A DNA stretch of 64,000 bases from Trametopsis cervina (Eukaryota; Basidiomycota; Agaricomycetes; Polyporales; Irpicaceae). The stretch covers positions 620,001 through 684,000 of the forward strand of contig MU278357.1 of NCBI GenBank assembly GCA_022385755.1, written 5' to 3'. Below the pieces are notes generated by a model. It searched no databases, had not been told where the DNA came from, and saw only the letters and a list, made by a program, of their open reading frames with translations. This document shows, one piece after another, positions 42,617-53,405 of the stretch (its first letter is position 1; every line of letters starts with the position of its first letter). The position numbers and the translations under genes are program-made.

Positions 42617-44132
42617 CGCTGTAGGAGAGAGGGCGCACTGCACAGCAGGATGGCAGTCGCGGCGAGACGGAGACTGTATATAGCACTCGCAGAAGACGCC
42701 AATCGCCCATGCTCTGATGGATGCAATAAGCTCTCCTTGTCCAGCGCGAGAAGTCGTGTAAGCGGTATCCAATCACCGCTCAACATCGGATTTAGATTAT
42801 GGGCGAGGGAACGCCGCATGACCGCCGAATATACCGGTGATGGTAGTGCAACACCAACACAAGTAGGAAGAGTGCCTCAGCCAGCACAGCTGAAGGTTGA
42901 CCATACGATTCTTCGATATGCAGAGTTACTGAAGCAATAGGAAGTCAGTAATGCGACAAACGGTCAGTCTTTAGCGCGCACCAGTGACAGCTAGTCCAGA
43001 TATTTAGCCGAGTGAACAATGACTGCGAAATTTAGAATCCAACGCCCATTCTCATACGCGGAAAGGAATTCGAACTGTACGTAACGAAAAGGATACGATT
43101 TACTACATCATCACTCACCAACAGCCTTCGTGAGCAACAGAAGCTAAACGCGTCGGACTGTGCGGGTGCGACACTCTCCGCGGTTAATCCTTATGTCCGT
43201 TTGTGTGGCTGTGCAATCGGCCTGCAACATAAATCAAAACAGATATGTTAGAGTATCGAACAAGAAACGCGTGCTACAGTATCTGTCAAAAATGAATGGC
43301 TGTGTCTATGCATCTGTGGTCTGCGTTAGCGTCTAGCGAGGCGTACTGGGAGTGTTGCGTACCGGTTCCTTTTCTAAAGGATATGTGGGTCTACATCTTT
43401 AAACGTACGGGCCATTATACGTATGAGCGATACGGCGCACTGCCGGTACGAGATGGCCAACACAGAGGAAAAGGAATAAGCGCTGAATCAAGGCCAATTG
43501 ATGGTGGCTACTCGTTGACGCCACAAAGCTTTCGGGGTTCTAAGTCCTTGCAGGATGAGCTCATCATCGCTTCTTGGATTAGAACTAGAATCGTTCAGTG
43601 CGTTTCATCCAGCTACTCGCCTTTGAGCGTATGTCTGCTGTGCACCTGCAAAACCCGTCCGCCAGCTCAAATCTTCTACGTCAACGACTTACTCCGTGGC
43701 GACTATCACTATGTTACTATTAGTAGGCAGGTTTGAGAGCCAACAAGGACATCGCACTACCTGATAGAGAATATGGGCTACACTTAGTGGTCGTGCACCA
43801 CTCGACACGGTGAGCTTGATCCATCGGTCCACATTTCTTCTAAGCTTTACTGACCCAAATCGCAGGGTATTAGCCACGAGCCGTCGGTCATATTGTGCGG
43901 CTGCATGTCTATGGAAGCGATGTACGCTTACGACCTTCCATTTCATTACTCAACGGAGTAAACCCGACGCGGCTGACTGGTTGAGGTATGCTTGCGTGGC
44001 GCGACTGACAACTGCCCGGTAGTCAGCCATAGACAGTATAAAGGGAGTCTGGCAAGGCTCTCCTCCCTCACCTCCTTCTTCTTTCTCATACCACAATAAC
44101 CCCACTCTCCTACCTTCGACTCTCCATTTGAC
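42617..44132. other. Divergent intergenic region, 1.5 kb, before oxalate decarboxylase
   Basis: No gene supported. A plus-strand frame at 43296-43736 (146 codons) has no motif I recognise and unlike the neighbours cannot be extended by introns. The region must contain the promoters of the DUF6534 and oxalate decarboxylase genes. Confidence 0.4.
44037..44043 (+). promoter_or_regulatory. TATA box of the oxalate decarboxylase gene
   Basis: TATAAAG about 95 bp before the start codon at 44133, followed by a long CT-rich tract (CTCCTCCCTCACCTCCTTCT), a combination typical of highly expressed fungal genes. Confidence 0.6.
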
Positions 44133-46198
44133 ATGTCTAAGTTCCTCTCCTCCATCGTCTGCGCCGTGCTTCTGGCAGGCTACGGCTTAGCGGCACCTGC
44201 AAATTCGACAACTTCTAGCGCCACATCACAGGCTCCGTCGACAACCCAGAGCAGCACATCCCCAAGCCCTACAGTCCCCTACGCAAGCGATGACCCGAAT
44301 CGGGTACTCTACGCACCCGACCATGCTCCTGCTGATCCTGAGCCTATGCGCGGCAGTCTCGGGTCTACCATTCTCGGACCGCAGAACATCATGTTGGACC
44401 AACAAAACCCAGACTTACTGGCTCCTCCTAGCACGGATCACGGCACAGTGTACGTAGCTTGGGAGTCTAATTGTTAGCCTAACTCACCTCTCGGTGTTGT
44501 TGGGATAGTATGAATGCGAAGTGGCCTTTCAGTCTCAGCCACAACCGATTGCAGACGGGAGGTTGGGCGCGTCAGCAGAACGGTCAGCCACTTTTTACAT
44601 CACTATATGTTTGCATGCTGAATATGTGTTATCTTTAAGTCGATGATCTACCTATGGCAACTGGTAAGTCCATCTGTCCTTCGTTATGTGACAGTCAGCT
44701 TGATACCGAACTGTTTACCCAGCGTTGGCGGGGGTGGACATGAGGCTCGAGCCTGGCGCTATTCGGGAGCTTCATTGGCATAATACTGCAGAGGTAAGCA
44801 TGGGTCATTGTTCCACCGTATCTAGGGGTGCTAATGAGTAACGTTTGCGTTCAGTGGGCTTACATCATCAGCGTACGTGTCTTGACAGCTTTCACTCCGT
44901 GACACTGTAGTGACGCTCCCTCATAGGGCCATACACAAGTCACTGCTATCAACGCAGACGGTCAGAACTACCTAGCCACCTTGGTAAGTTATCCGCCTAC
45001 CTTTAGTTTCTAGCACATCTTACGTACTTGGAACAGGCTCCGGGTGATCTCTGGTACTTCCCTCCCGGTATGCCTCACTCTCTGCAGGCAACTGCAGACG
45101 GCAACGGCACAGAGTTCCTTCTGGTCTTCGATAACGGGAAGTTCAATGAAGACGCTACCTTCCTGGTGAGTGCCGTACATCTCCATGGCACGCATTCTTA
45201 CAAGAACTCCGAATAGTTGACAGATTGGTTGGCACACATACCGAAAGAAGTTCTCGCCAAGAACTTCCAGACCGACCAGGCTGCATTCGATCATATCCCG
45301 GGCCACGAGCTGTACATCTTCCCCTCCGGTACGTGATACTAATTACGTACAGTTCTCGCATAGGGCTCACCCCGATCGCTGCTACTTTCAATAGAACCTC
45401 CCGCCGATGATGCAGTTGCCCCGGCCGACCCTGTAGGAGAAGTCCCTAATCCATTTACTTATAAGTTCTCGGAGGTCAAGGCTACTCCTTCGTCCGGCGG
45501 AAGCTTCAAGGTAGCCGATTCGACTACATTCAAGGCTGCAACGACTATTGCAGTGGCTGAAGTCACTGTCAACCCCGGTGCTATCAGGGAGCTTCACGTA
45601 AGCTCTTCATTTATCTTTGGCACCTGGCACTCGAAATTGATAATCTATTTTATCGTAGTGGCACCCCACTCAGGACGAATGGGGCTACTTCTTGTCAGTA
45701 CCGCTCTCTTAAACGCGGCATGCTGATGGATTGTGCTGATACTATTGGTTTCGCTTACAGGGAAGGAAATGCTCGCGTCACCTTGTACGCTGCGGACGGC
45801 AATGCCAGGACCTTTGACTACCAAGCTGGAGATATAAGCTACATCCCTGCTTCCTACGGTTTGCATATTTCTCCGGTATAGCGCTTATACAGACTCTGAC
45901 GCATATTCCTATGCAGGTCATTACATTGAGAACATCGGGAACGGTACTCTTAAGTTCTTAGAGATCTTCAACACAGGTACGCAGCTCACTATCTCAATAT
46001 CAACGGACGTGACATTTACACTGCGACGTTGCATATCTAGATCGCTTCCAGGACATCAGCTTGAGCCAATGGTTGGCTCTGATCCCTCCACAGTTGGTCA
46101 AGGCGCATCTCAACCTGCCAGACAGTCTCATTGACAATCTCAACAAGACGAAGCAGGTCGTGGTCGGCCCTAAGAACCAGACCAACTCCACGGCTTGA
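44133..46198 (+). CDS. Secreted bicupin oxalate decarboxylase
   Basis: Converts oxalate to formate and CO2 with Mn2+ in wood- and litter-decay fungi; acts outside the cell or in the wall. The start codon at 44133 gives a signal peptide ([20 protein letters not shown]). A Ser/Thr-rich linker follows. Cupin 1 has the metal ligands in [18 protein letters not shown] and [12 protein letters not shown]. Cupin 2 repeats this with [19 protein letters not shown] and [14 protein letters not shown]. The loop [19 protein letters not shown] corresponds to the lid that carries the catalytic Glu in bicupin decarboxylases (SEN-type). It ends [18 protein letters not shown]. About nine introns are present, all closing in frame. 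Both metal sites are complete, so I expect activity. Several N-glycosylation sequons fit secretion. Confidence 0.93.
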
Positions 46199-46346
46199 GG
46201 GATCGTCTTTCTTTCCTTTTCATTTCTTCTACGTTTACATTTCATTTCACTTATTTACTTCTATGATAACATTGCGCATCTGTATTTTGTGCGCATGACC
46301 AATACACAATAACATGCTCCTGGGGATTTCCTCTGTGGGGTAGTTC

Positions 46347-48268
46347 TCAGGCGTCTGCCTTGTTCAGTATCGTCTCCTTGGCCTCCTTTACAATCGCGTT
46401 GATGGCCTTTGCGACATATTCGAAGTCAGACATCTGTTTAAGACATTGTCAGCCATACATCGATCCGATCCTGACCCGCGACGTACATCGGTCCAGACTT
46501 GCACACTGATCCGGGCCCAGTATGCTCCTTCGTAATAGCTGTGGCCTGGGAATGTGTTCCACTCTTCGAGGAACCTATCGCGGAACAGTACGCGCAGCTT
46601 CTCCTTTATTTCCGGCGTGTATATTGATCCTTTGGTCTCCTCAACCGGGAGTGGAATTTGCACCATCACCTATGGGAGTCAAAGTTAATGAACAAGACCA
46701 CATGCAAAATGTGACACCGACCATGCTCAGCGTCTGTTCTCCTGTTTTATCCAGAACCTTCGTACCGAGGAGTTCAGCCAGGTGCAGACCGCCCTCGCGC
46801 GCGAGCTTGTGGCAGTAAGCGTTGATCTTCTCTTCGCCTCCGAGCCACTTTCGGAACGCTAGAGCTGTAACGGAGACATGCGTAAGGATGCGTGTCGGGC
46901 TGGAAGCAGGGCTCGCGCCTACCTGGCGTAACGCTCAAGAAGGGTGTTTGGTCTATCGTTCCGGTCCCTACGGAATGCCAAACAGTTTGCGCCGCAATAG
47001 AATTGAGACGTAGATGGTCACTTACATTCGTGCTGGGCCACGAACTGAGTGTTATCGGACTCCTCAGGGCTCACATAAGCATGTGAAGTGGGGATCGAAC
47101 TCTGGATTACATTCTGGTGCCTGGACAAAAATCAATATTGGTTGGGGTATCAGGAGGTCCGTGTGCACGTACGCCTTTGGTACGTATAGCGCAGCGCAGC
47201 TTCTTTTCGCGAATAGCCATTTGTGACAGTTGGACACCCAGAAGTCAGGTTTTGCTTCCCCTAGATTAATGTTGACCTGAGTTTACACCAAAAAAATCAG
47301 TTCGGGGCTTCCATGATTAGGATAGGTATCACCTCTTGGCCGATACTGTGTGCGGCGTCTATTACTGACCAAACACCTTCTTCTTTACAGACCTTGGTCA
47401 ACTCCTCCCATGGGAAGAAGACGGCGAGAATGGAGGATATACTATCGATGACAGCAACAAACCTGTTTCCTCCAGGTGTCACATCTCTGGGGCGCTGGTC
47501 AGGGCGAATAGTGAATTGTCTATCCGAGTGCGCTTGCTTCAATTCGCGAATCTTTGCGCGGAACGTTGCTACGATATCTTCGTTGCTCAAGGGGAAAATG
47601 AATGGTACCGTGTGCAAATCTGGGTGGGGCTGTTCGGAGCGATCACTGAGGTATGCAGCCGTGCGTGAGACAGCGTCGTAAGTAGTGGCGGCTACGAGGA
47701 TATTCAGTTCAGTAATTGAGGAGCTGCGTGATGGACCGGATCCAAGCTCTCAAAGTACTCACTTTGAAGTAGAATATCGCCTTCACGCCATTCGATGTTC
47801 CTCAAGATGGTGTTGATACCGAGGGTGGTATTGGTAACGAGCACAATTTCGTCGTGCTGTGCGCCGACCAGCTCAGCGACTTCTTCTCTTTATGCCCATA
47901 ATCAGCACGGAACATTGACGATCAAGGAATGAATTCGGATGCACCTGGCTTTCTTCAACAACGGCTGATATTTGACGCGCAGGAAACGTTCCGGATGACG
48001 TTCGGATTCCAATAGTAACCTATCGGTTTCCGCTTTCACAGGCAGAGGCTGGGATCCATAGGAACCTACAATCGAAAACAGAAATCAACGATTACTATGG
48101 GGACGTAGAGCACACGTATATGTGAGCGACCTACTTACCGTGGTTTACATTGACGTAGCCATCTTCAAATGCCCAGTACTTCCGTACCGCTTTGCCGAAC
48201 TCGGGAGGCTTCGAGCTCGGATCGTAGGTATACCTATCGGAAGAAATGTCGTTGGCTGCAAGAGACAT
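46347..48268 (-). CDS. PLP-dependent enzyme, class-V aminotransferase family (isopenicillin-N-epimerase/desulfurase-like)
   Basis: Fold-type I PLP enzyme. Relatives include isopenicillin N epimerase, cysteine desulfurases and hercynylcysteine sulfoxide lyases, so the reaction is open. The start MSLAANDISSDRYTYDPSSK is at 48268. AFEDGYVNVNHGSYGSQPLP gives the Gly-rich start of the fold. VLVTNTTLGINTILRNIEW is the phosphate-binding region. WSVIDAAHSIGQ carries the Asp that contacts the pyridine nitrogen. DFWVSNCHKWLFAKRSCAAL has the Schiff-base Lys in HKW. The C-terminal part has QHEWTGTIDQTPFLSVTPAL and VMVQIPLPVEETKGSIYTP, and ends NKADA. Roughly ten exons, with frame-consistent splices. TATAAGG on the minus strand (48328-48335) is a plausible TATA box. 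No signal peptide. Confidence 0.87.
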
Positions 48269-48527
48269 GTTAACTCCTCCACTGGACTACGGAGTCATAT
48301 ACACGAAACGTGAAGGCTTCGAAGGTCCTTATAAAGAGCCGAGACAGCTCGATCAAGCGCTTACAGACGTAGTCACACCCAGCAAGATCTAGAGGATCGA
48401 TTGCGACTGTGTGAACTGATTATGCCAGGAATAGGTAGCTGCTATGGAAGACTGATATTACAAAAGTCATCCGGGGACCGTGACGATGTTTAAACCCCAG
48501 GAGAACATGATTCTGTTTTACAACAGC

Positions 48528-50385
48528 CTAGGACTCGTCGTCGTCCAGCAGAAAGTCTTTGACCGAGTCTCGCATTTCTTTGCGATCCAACTTCCTGGCA
48601 ATAGTGAAGTCCGCTTCGTCTGCCTCTGGTTCGGTATCCTCTACCGAAGAACCGAGCCATGTCCCAAGCTTTCTCGAACCTGTTGCCCAGGTAGGTAACG
48701 GAGTCAGAGTTGGCGGATAATCAGTCTCTCCGGGATACAGTGCTCCAGGTGCACGCGCCCCTCTGCTTGTGAACGTGGTGTGGCAGACATAACATAGGTA
48801 TGGCGCTAAGGAGTCAACGATAAATGACGAATCCGTCTTCGCGAGATCCTCACTTCCACGAGAACGGATTGCAATACGATCCTTCCACTTTCCTACGCCA
48901 TCTTGCACGGGTCTTGGATTAAGTGTCGCAATTAGCACGACTTTGCCACTTTGACTCGAACAAAAGCTCACCTTTCGCAGATGACACATGGGCCTATTGT
49001 ATCGCCTTTCGGAGCCAGCTTGCCGCATGTGCGCACTATAGTCGATACGGTAGACGGATAGTCTTTCTCAAGACCAATGATGAAGTCTATGGGACAGTGA
49101 GTCACGGTGCGGTTGTCAAGCAACGGCCCACCGACCTTTCGTCAGTCGACCAAGTCCAGGCTTTGCTCCTGGCCACTGCCACTTCTCACGTCCTGGTATC
49201 GGCAATTGCATCCACCACGCCCATATTGCGCATTCCTTTGTCCCAATATCCCTCAGAGGTCGTATGATGCGCAGGCTCTTGTTCTTTCTATCCCTCGCTG
49301 CCTGGTTTGCGGATGTCAAGCGCTCTGGGAGCCATTCCTCTTGAGCGTCTTCTTTGATGTGAAAGCCTCCGCCTTGAGAAATGCCGGATATCAAGGAGAT
49401 TGCTAAGCTAGTTAGAGATGAACCAAGGACAAGGTGCGAGCAACCAATGGAGAAGGCGGTGTATTGTAGCAGAACTCGCACAAGCGTGTGTAGAGCGGTG
49501 GGTAATGCGGTGGCGGTTGGGAGTGAAGAAAGATATGACCTAAGGGCCGTAGTTGGGGACATGTTTGTTGACAATGATGCCTGAATTTGAAGTACTAAAT
49601 GGTCATATTAGCAGGTTTACTGAGGTCATTCGTTAGATTACGTACGCTCGTCCTTGAAATCCGCACCAACACCTGGATGGGAAGGGCCTGTTCCTGTCTT
49701 TGTCCACCATGCTTGATCGAATGCGTCTTGCACGCGGAGAGGTAGAAACTCTATGTCTTCGTAGCGCCTCAGAAATTCTCTGATCTCTGCTGTTTTATCC
49801 TCGGTCTACCTCCCACAGCTGAGCAAGAAGCAAGACATCTTCATTCAATGGCTCACCTCAGGCAATGCGTCACTTGTTTCGACATAACATACGGTCACCT
49901 TCTGCCATACTCGTTCATTCCGAGGGTGGTCTTTCCCTCCTTCCGAGGTTACGACTGTCGGATCGTGGTGCACGTAATATCGGTATATGAGATCGAGTAA
50001 GACAGCAGATCCGAGCCCTCCGGAGAATCCAATGAGCAGGTCTCCTCGTGGCTTGAGAGCCAGACGACGTGGTCCATCCGGTTTAGCGTTCACAAACGGC
50101 TCAAGGGCCCGTCTGAACTTGAATGTCAAGAATGAAGTAAAGCATTCTCTGGGTCATATGTGTCAGTAATTGGACAATAAACGACAGGAATGTGCTTACT
50201 TGCAATACACGGTATGTCGTGCGACGATGTTACCCTGCCTTTCCTTGCATTTCACGCATATCTTGGACTTGTCATATTTAGGTCTGCCTGAAGAAAATGA
50301 GTGATTGTCATGGGTAGACATACGAGGTTACGCACGGGGCATCACAGCGTCCGCATCGCTAGTTGGATTTTCACAAGACGACATC
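48528..50385 (-). CDS. NCS2: Cytoplasmic tRNA 2-thiolation protein 2 (Ctu2/Ncs2)
   Basis: Partner of Ctu1/Ncs6 in thiolation of the wobble uridine of tRNA-Lys, -Glu and -Gln, using Urm1 as sulfur carrier in the cytosol. The start at 50385 reads MSSCENPTSDADAVMPR and is followed by KICVKCKERQGNIVARHTVY, which has Cys pairs typical of the family. The PP-loop-like motif is LLIGFSGGLGSAVLLDLIYR: the canonical SGGKDS is changed to SGGLGS, as expected for Ctu2. Middle parts include CSHLVLGSSLTSLAISLISG, and the C-terminal Cys pair is in LAPYLCYVCHTTF. It ends VKDFLLDDDES. At least six exons. The gene is divergent from URK1, with 182 bp between start codons. Confidence 0.88.
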
Positions 50386-50567
50386 CTGCGCGATAAACCG
50401 ATGAGGAGGTGGCCGACGGAAATGTGAAGCTGGTTTGTATCGGCTCAGCTAATCTCTGCAAAAGCTCTCCGATCATTTGATCCGCCGGTTTTACCGCACG
50501 TGGCGGTCTGATGCGTATATCTGTGCGCTTTTACGGCGATGATGGGCTTTTCGTCCGTTGAACAGCC
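50386..50567. promoter_or_regulatory. Short divergent promoter shared by NCS2 and URK1 homologues
   Basis: Only 182 bp separate the two start codons on opposite strands. The segment includes GCACGTGGC (an E-box-like CACGTG, about 50497-50505) near its middle. It must contain both promoters, and coordinated expression is plausible but unproven. Confidence 0.55.
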
Positions 50568-53028
50568 ATGTCCTTGCAAAACGAATTGAACCCTCCAATC
50601 TCACTGACTGCCGCACCAGGGAGACCACCGTTGTCCAGAAATGTTACGACCAGCGATCTCGGTCGCATTCAGTTGCAGGCCATGAAGAATACAGTGCTGA
50701 AGTCGCACGGTCGTCCCCCATGGTACGCGATGTAACGTCACCGCAGTTATTCGGTGGATAATTGCATACTATCAGGTATGGGGAAGATGGTTTACCAACT
50801 TCCGACGCGTTCGTGGTTGGGATCGCTGGTATGTCCGAGCAGTTGCCAACTCTGTCGGCCCTTATCTGAGTGCAATTTGAGGTGGCTCCGCTAGTGGCAA
50901 GGTATAATCCGTAACTCAACAGAAGTTCAAGTAGAAACTCACTGGAGGCAATAGACACACGTAGCACGTCAGATCGTCGAGTCCCTTGGATCTTTACCCA
51001 GTGTGGTCATTCTTTCTCAAGTGCAGCTTCATCCATGCGTTAATCTTGCGTGAAATATATTGACTGCGATCATACAGGACAGCTTCTATCGTAAACATTC
51101 CCCAGAAGACGTGATCCTAGCTCATCAAAACCGTATTGACTTTGACCATCCAAATGCCATTGACATGCCACTATTTGCCGCTGTAAGCTCCTAATTTCTG
51201 CTCGTGTGATCTCATTTACAACGATGCATCGTGTTCTTTTCGCTTCCATAGTGCCTGGCCGACCTGAAAAGTTGCAAGCAGACAAATATCCCAATCTATT
51301 CTTTCTCTCAACACCAACGGCTGGACGAAACTAAATATCTATACGGAGCTGCCGTTATTATCAGTGGGTTTAAGCAGTGTCCACCATAATACATGAGGTT
51401 GACTCTCCTTAGCGGAGGGTATTCTGGCACTACATGATCCAGCGCTACGGTGAGCAATGTGTAAACACGTGTTATGATTTAGTATTGAGATGAATGAACT
51501 TATTCCAGAGGTCTATATGACCTTAAGGTTGATCCTTAGCTGACAGCGACGTTCTGAATACTAACGTGATCACAGATATTTGTACAATGCGACTCGGATC
51601 TCATGCTTGCCCGACGCATACGTCGCGACGTCAAAGAGCGAGGACGGACAGTGGAGGGAGTCCTCGATCAGTAAGTGGCTGTCTCGCTCGAGCTATGATT
51701 CATATTGACCTACCATTTCCGCTTCAGATACCTGCGATATGTGAAGCCATCTTACGATAACTTCGTTCTTCCGACTGCGCGACATGCAGATATCGTACGT
51801 TCTCCAGATGCGCAGCTCGAGCCTCATTTGAACCTTGTATATAGATTGTACCGGGAACCGAGAACGGCGTGGCTATAGATCTTATAGCAACACATATCAA
51901 ACGACAACTCAAAGGCAGGGCCAACCGCATTCGTTCCCAGCTAGCATTAGCAGGTCCTCGTGAAGCTTTGTCAATGCAGTCCAGTCCGATGATGCCAGCT
52001 TTGGAGCCGTGGCTAAATCTCGTTATTCTCCCTGATACGGCTCAATTGCGGGTAAGCGAACATCTGTTTTGTTTTCGGTGTATAGGCTGACCTAGCGCGC
52101 GGACGAAGGGCATTTTGACTATTCTACGAGATCGAACCACCAGCAGGGAGGATTTCATTTTCTTCACAGATCGTCTATCAACGATACTGGTGGAGAAGGC
52201 AATGGAGCTACTTCCTCACGCTACCCAAGAAGTAGTCACACCCGTAGATGCAACCTACGTCGGACAAAAACTGGATGCAAACGTAAATAGTCCTTTATCT
52301 ACACCTATTCTCCCCATGCTAATCGTATACCTTCAGCTCTGTGGTGTCTCGATATTGAGATCGTGAGTGGAATATTATGCGTGGTGCGGTATGTTCTTGT
52401 ATTAACAATGATATTACAGGGGTGGTCCGCTGGAACGAGGTCTCCGACGCGTGGTCAACAATGTCGCCATCGGTTCCCTACTGATCCAATCTGAGGCAAG
52501 GACAGGCGAGCCACTTTTGTTGCATATTCAACTACCAGTGTCTATACGCGAAAGGCATCGAGCACAAGAGACCTACGTCTTCCTCCTGGATGCACAGGTA
52601 GCTATTCAAGGGACTGCCCAGTTTGCGTGATATTGATACTTTCTGCCAGATTAGCACAGCTGCGTCAGCGTTCATGGCCATCCGTGTTCTCCTAGACCAC
52701 GGCGTTCCGGAAGACCACATTATCTTCGTTACCTTCCTGATAGCGAAACACGGGGGAATAGTCATGTTGCGCAAGGCGTTCCCTCGCATCCAGATTGTGT
52801 GCTCGGCCGTAGACAATGATCTATCGGAGCGATGGCTGGAATGTGTGGACGTGGAAGGAGAGGGCCTGAAGGATCCTTTCCTCCCCGAGGATCCGTCCGC
52901 GAAAGAGGGAAGAAAGGTCTGGGTTGTAGAACCTGGGATGGGCCATATTGGTATGTGTCTACCTTTCAACGTCTAGCATAAGTGTGGACCTAATTGCGCA
53001 ATCCCTAGGTGACCGGTATTATCTATAG
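50568..53028 (+). CDS. URK1: Uridine kinase with C-terminal uracil phosphoribosyltransferase-like domain (Urk1)
   Basis: Pyrimidine salvage: phosphorylates uridine and cytidine. The start at 50568 reads [20 protein letters not shown]. Splicing creates the Walker A loop GIAGGSASGKTHVARQ. Then [20 protein letters not shown] is the kinase lid/Walker B region, and [34 protein letters not shown] and [20 protein letters not shown] follow. The UPRT-like half runs from [20 protein letters not shown] to DRYYL with [37 protein letters not shown] and [11 protein letters not shown]. The PRPP loop normally seen in active UPRTs (a D-x-Q/M-LATG type) is not obvious; [16 protein letters not shown] stands there, so the second domain may be regulatory, as is usual for this bifunctional family. 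About a dozen introns close in frame. Confidence 0.9.
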
Positions 53029-53405
53029 TGATGCTTCAGGGCTCCAAATGTATATCAAGGCTAATCATAGGGGATCAACGGGGTAGTCTCGCGATTGCTT
53101 GGACATATGCAATGAGGAGAACGATACAGGGCTAGTACTACACAACGTACACACGGTACTATTATGGCTATCCATAGTCCGAATTATGATTGTACAGGAG
53201 GGACAAGTGTCCAGCAGAATGTCCATGGATGCAACATAACACGATGGATGAATGAACGAGAAAAGGTGCGATAGGTAAAAGACTGGAAAGATCTAGCGAT
53301 GTGAATGCGGTGAAGTCCGTATGTGACAAATGCGTTCTAGCAATGCAAGTGAAGAATGTGAAGAGATAGGTCCATGTGTGGAGTGTATTAGAGTCTGATG
53401 TAGAA
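53029..53405. other. Convergent 3' region between URK1 and the exchanger gene
   Basis: 377 bp, AT-rich, with the 3' UTRs of both genes. Nothing else recognised. Confidence 0.45.

Noticed and set aside
43296..43736. Plus-strand frame of 146 codons before oxalate decarboxylase
   Set aside because: No motif, no supporting splice sites, and composition unlike the neighbouring coding exons.
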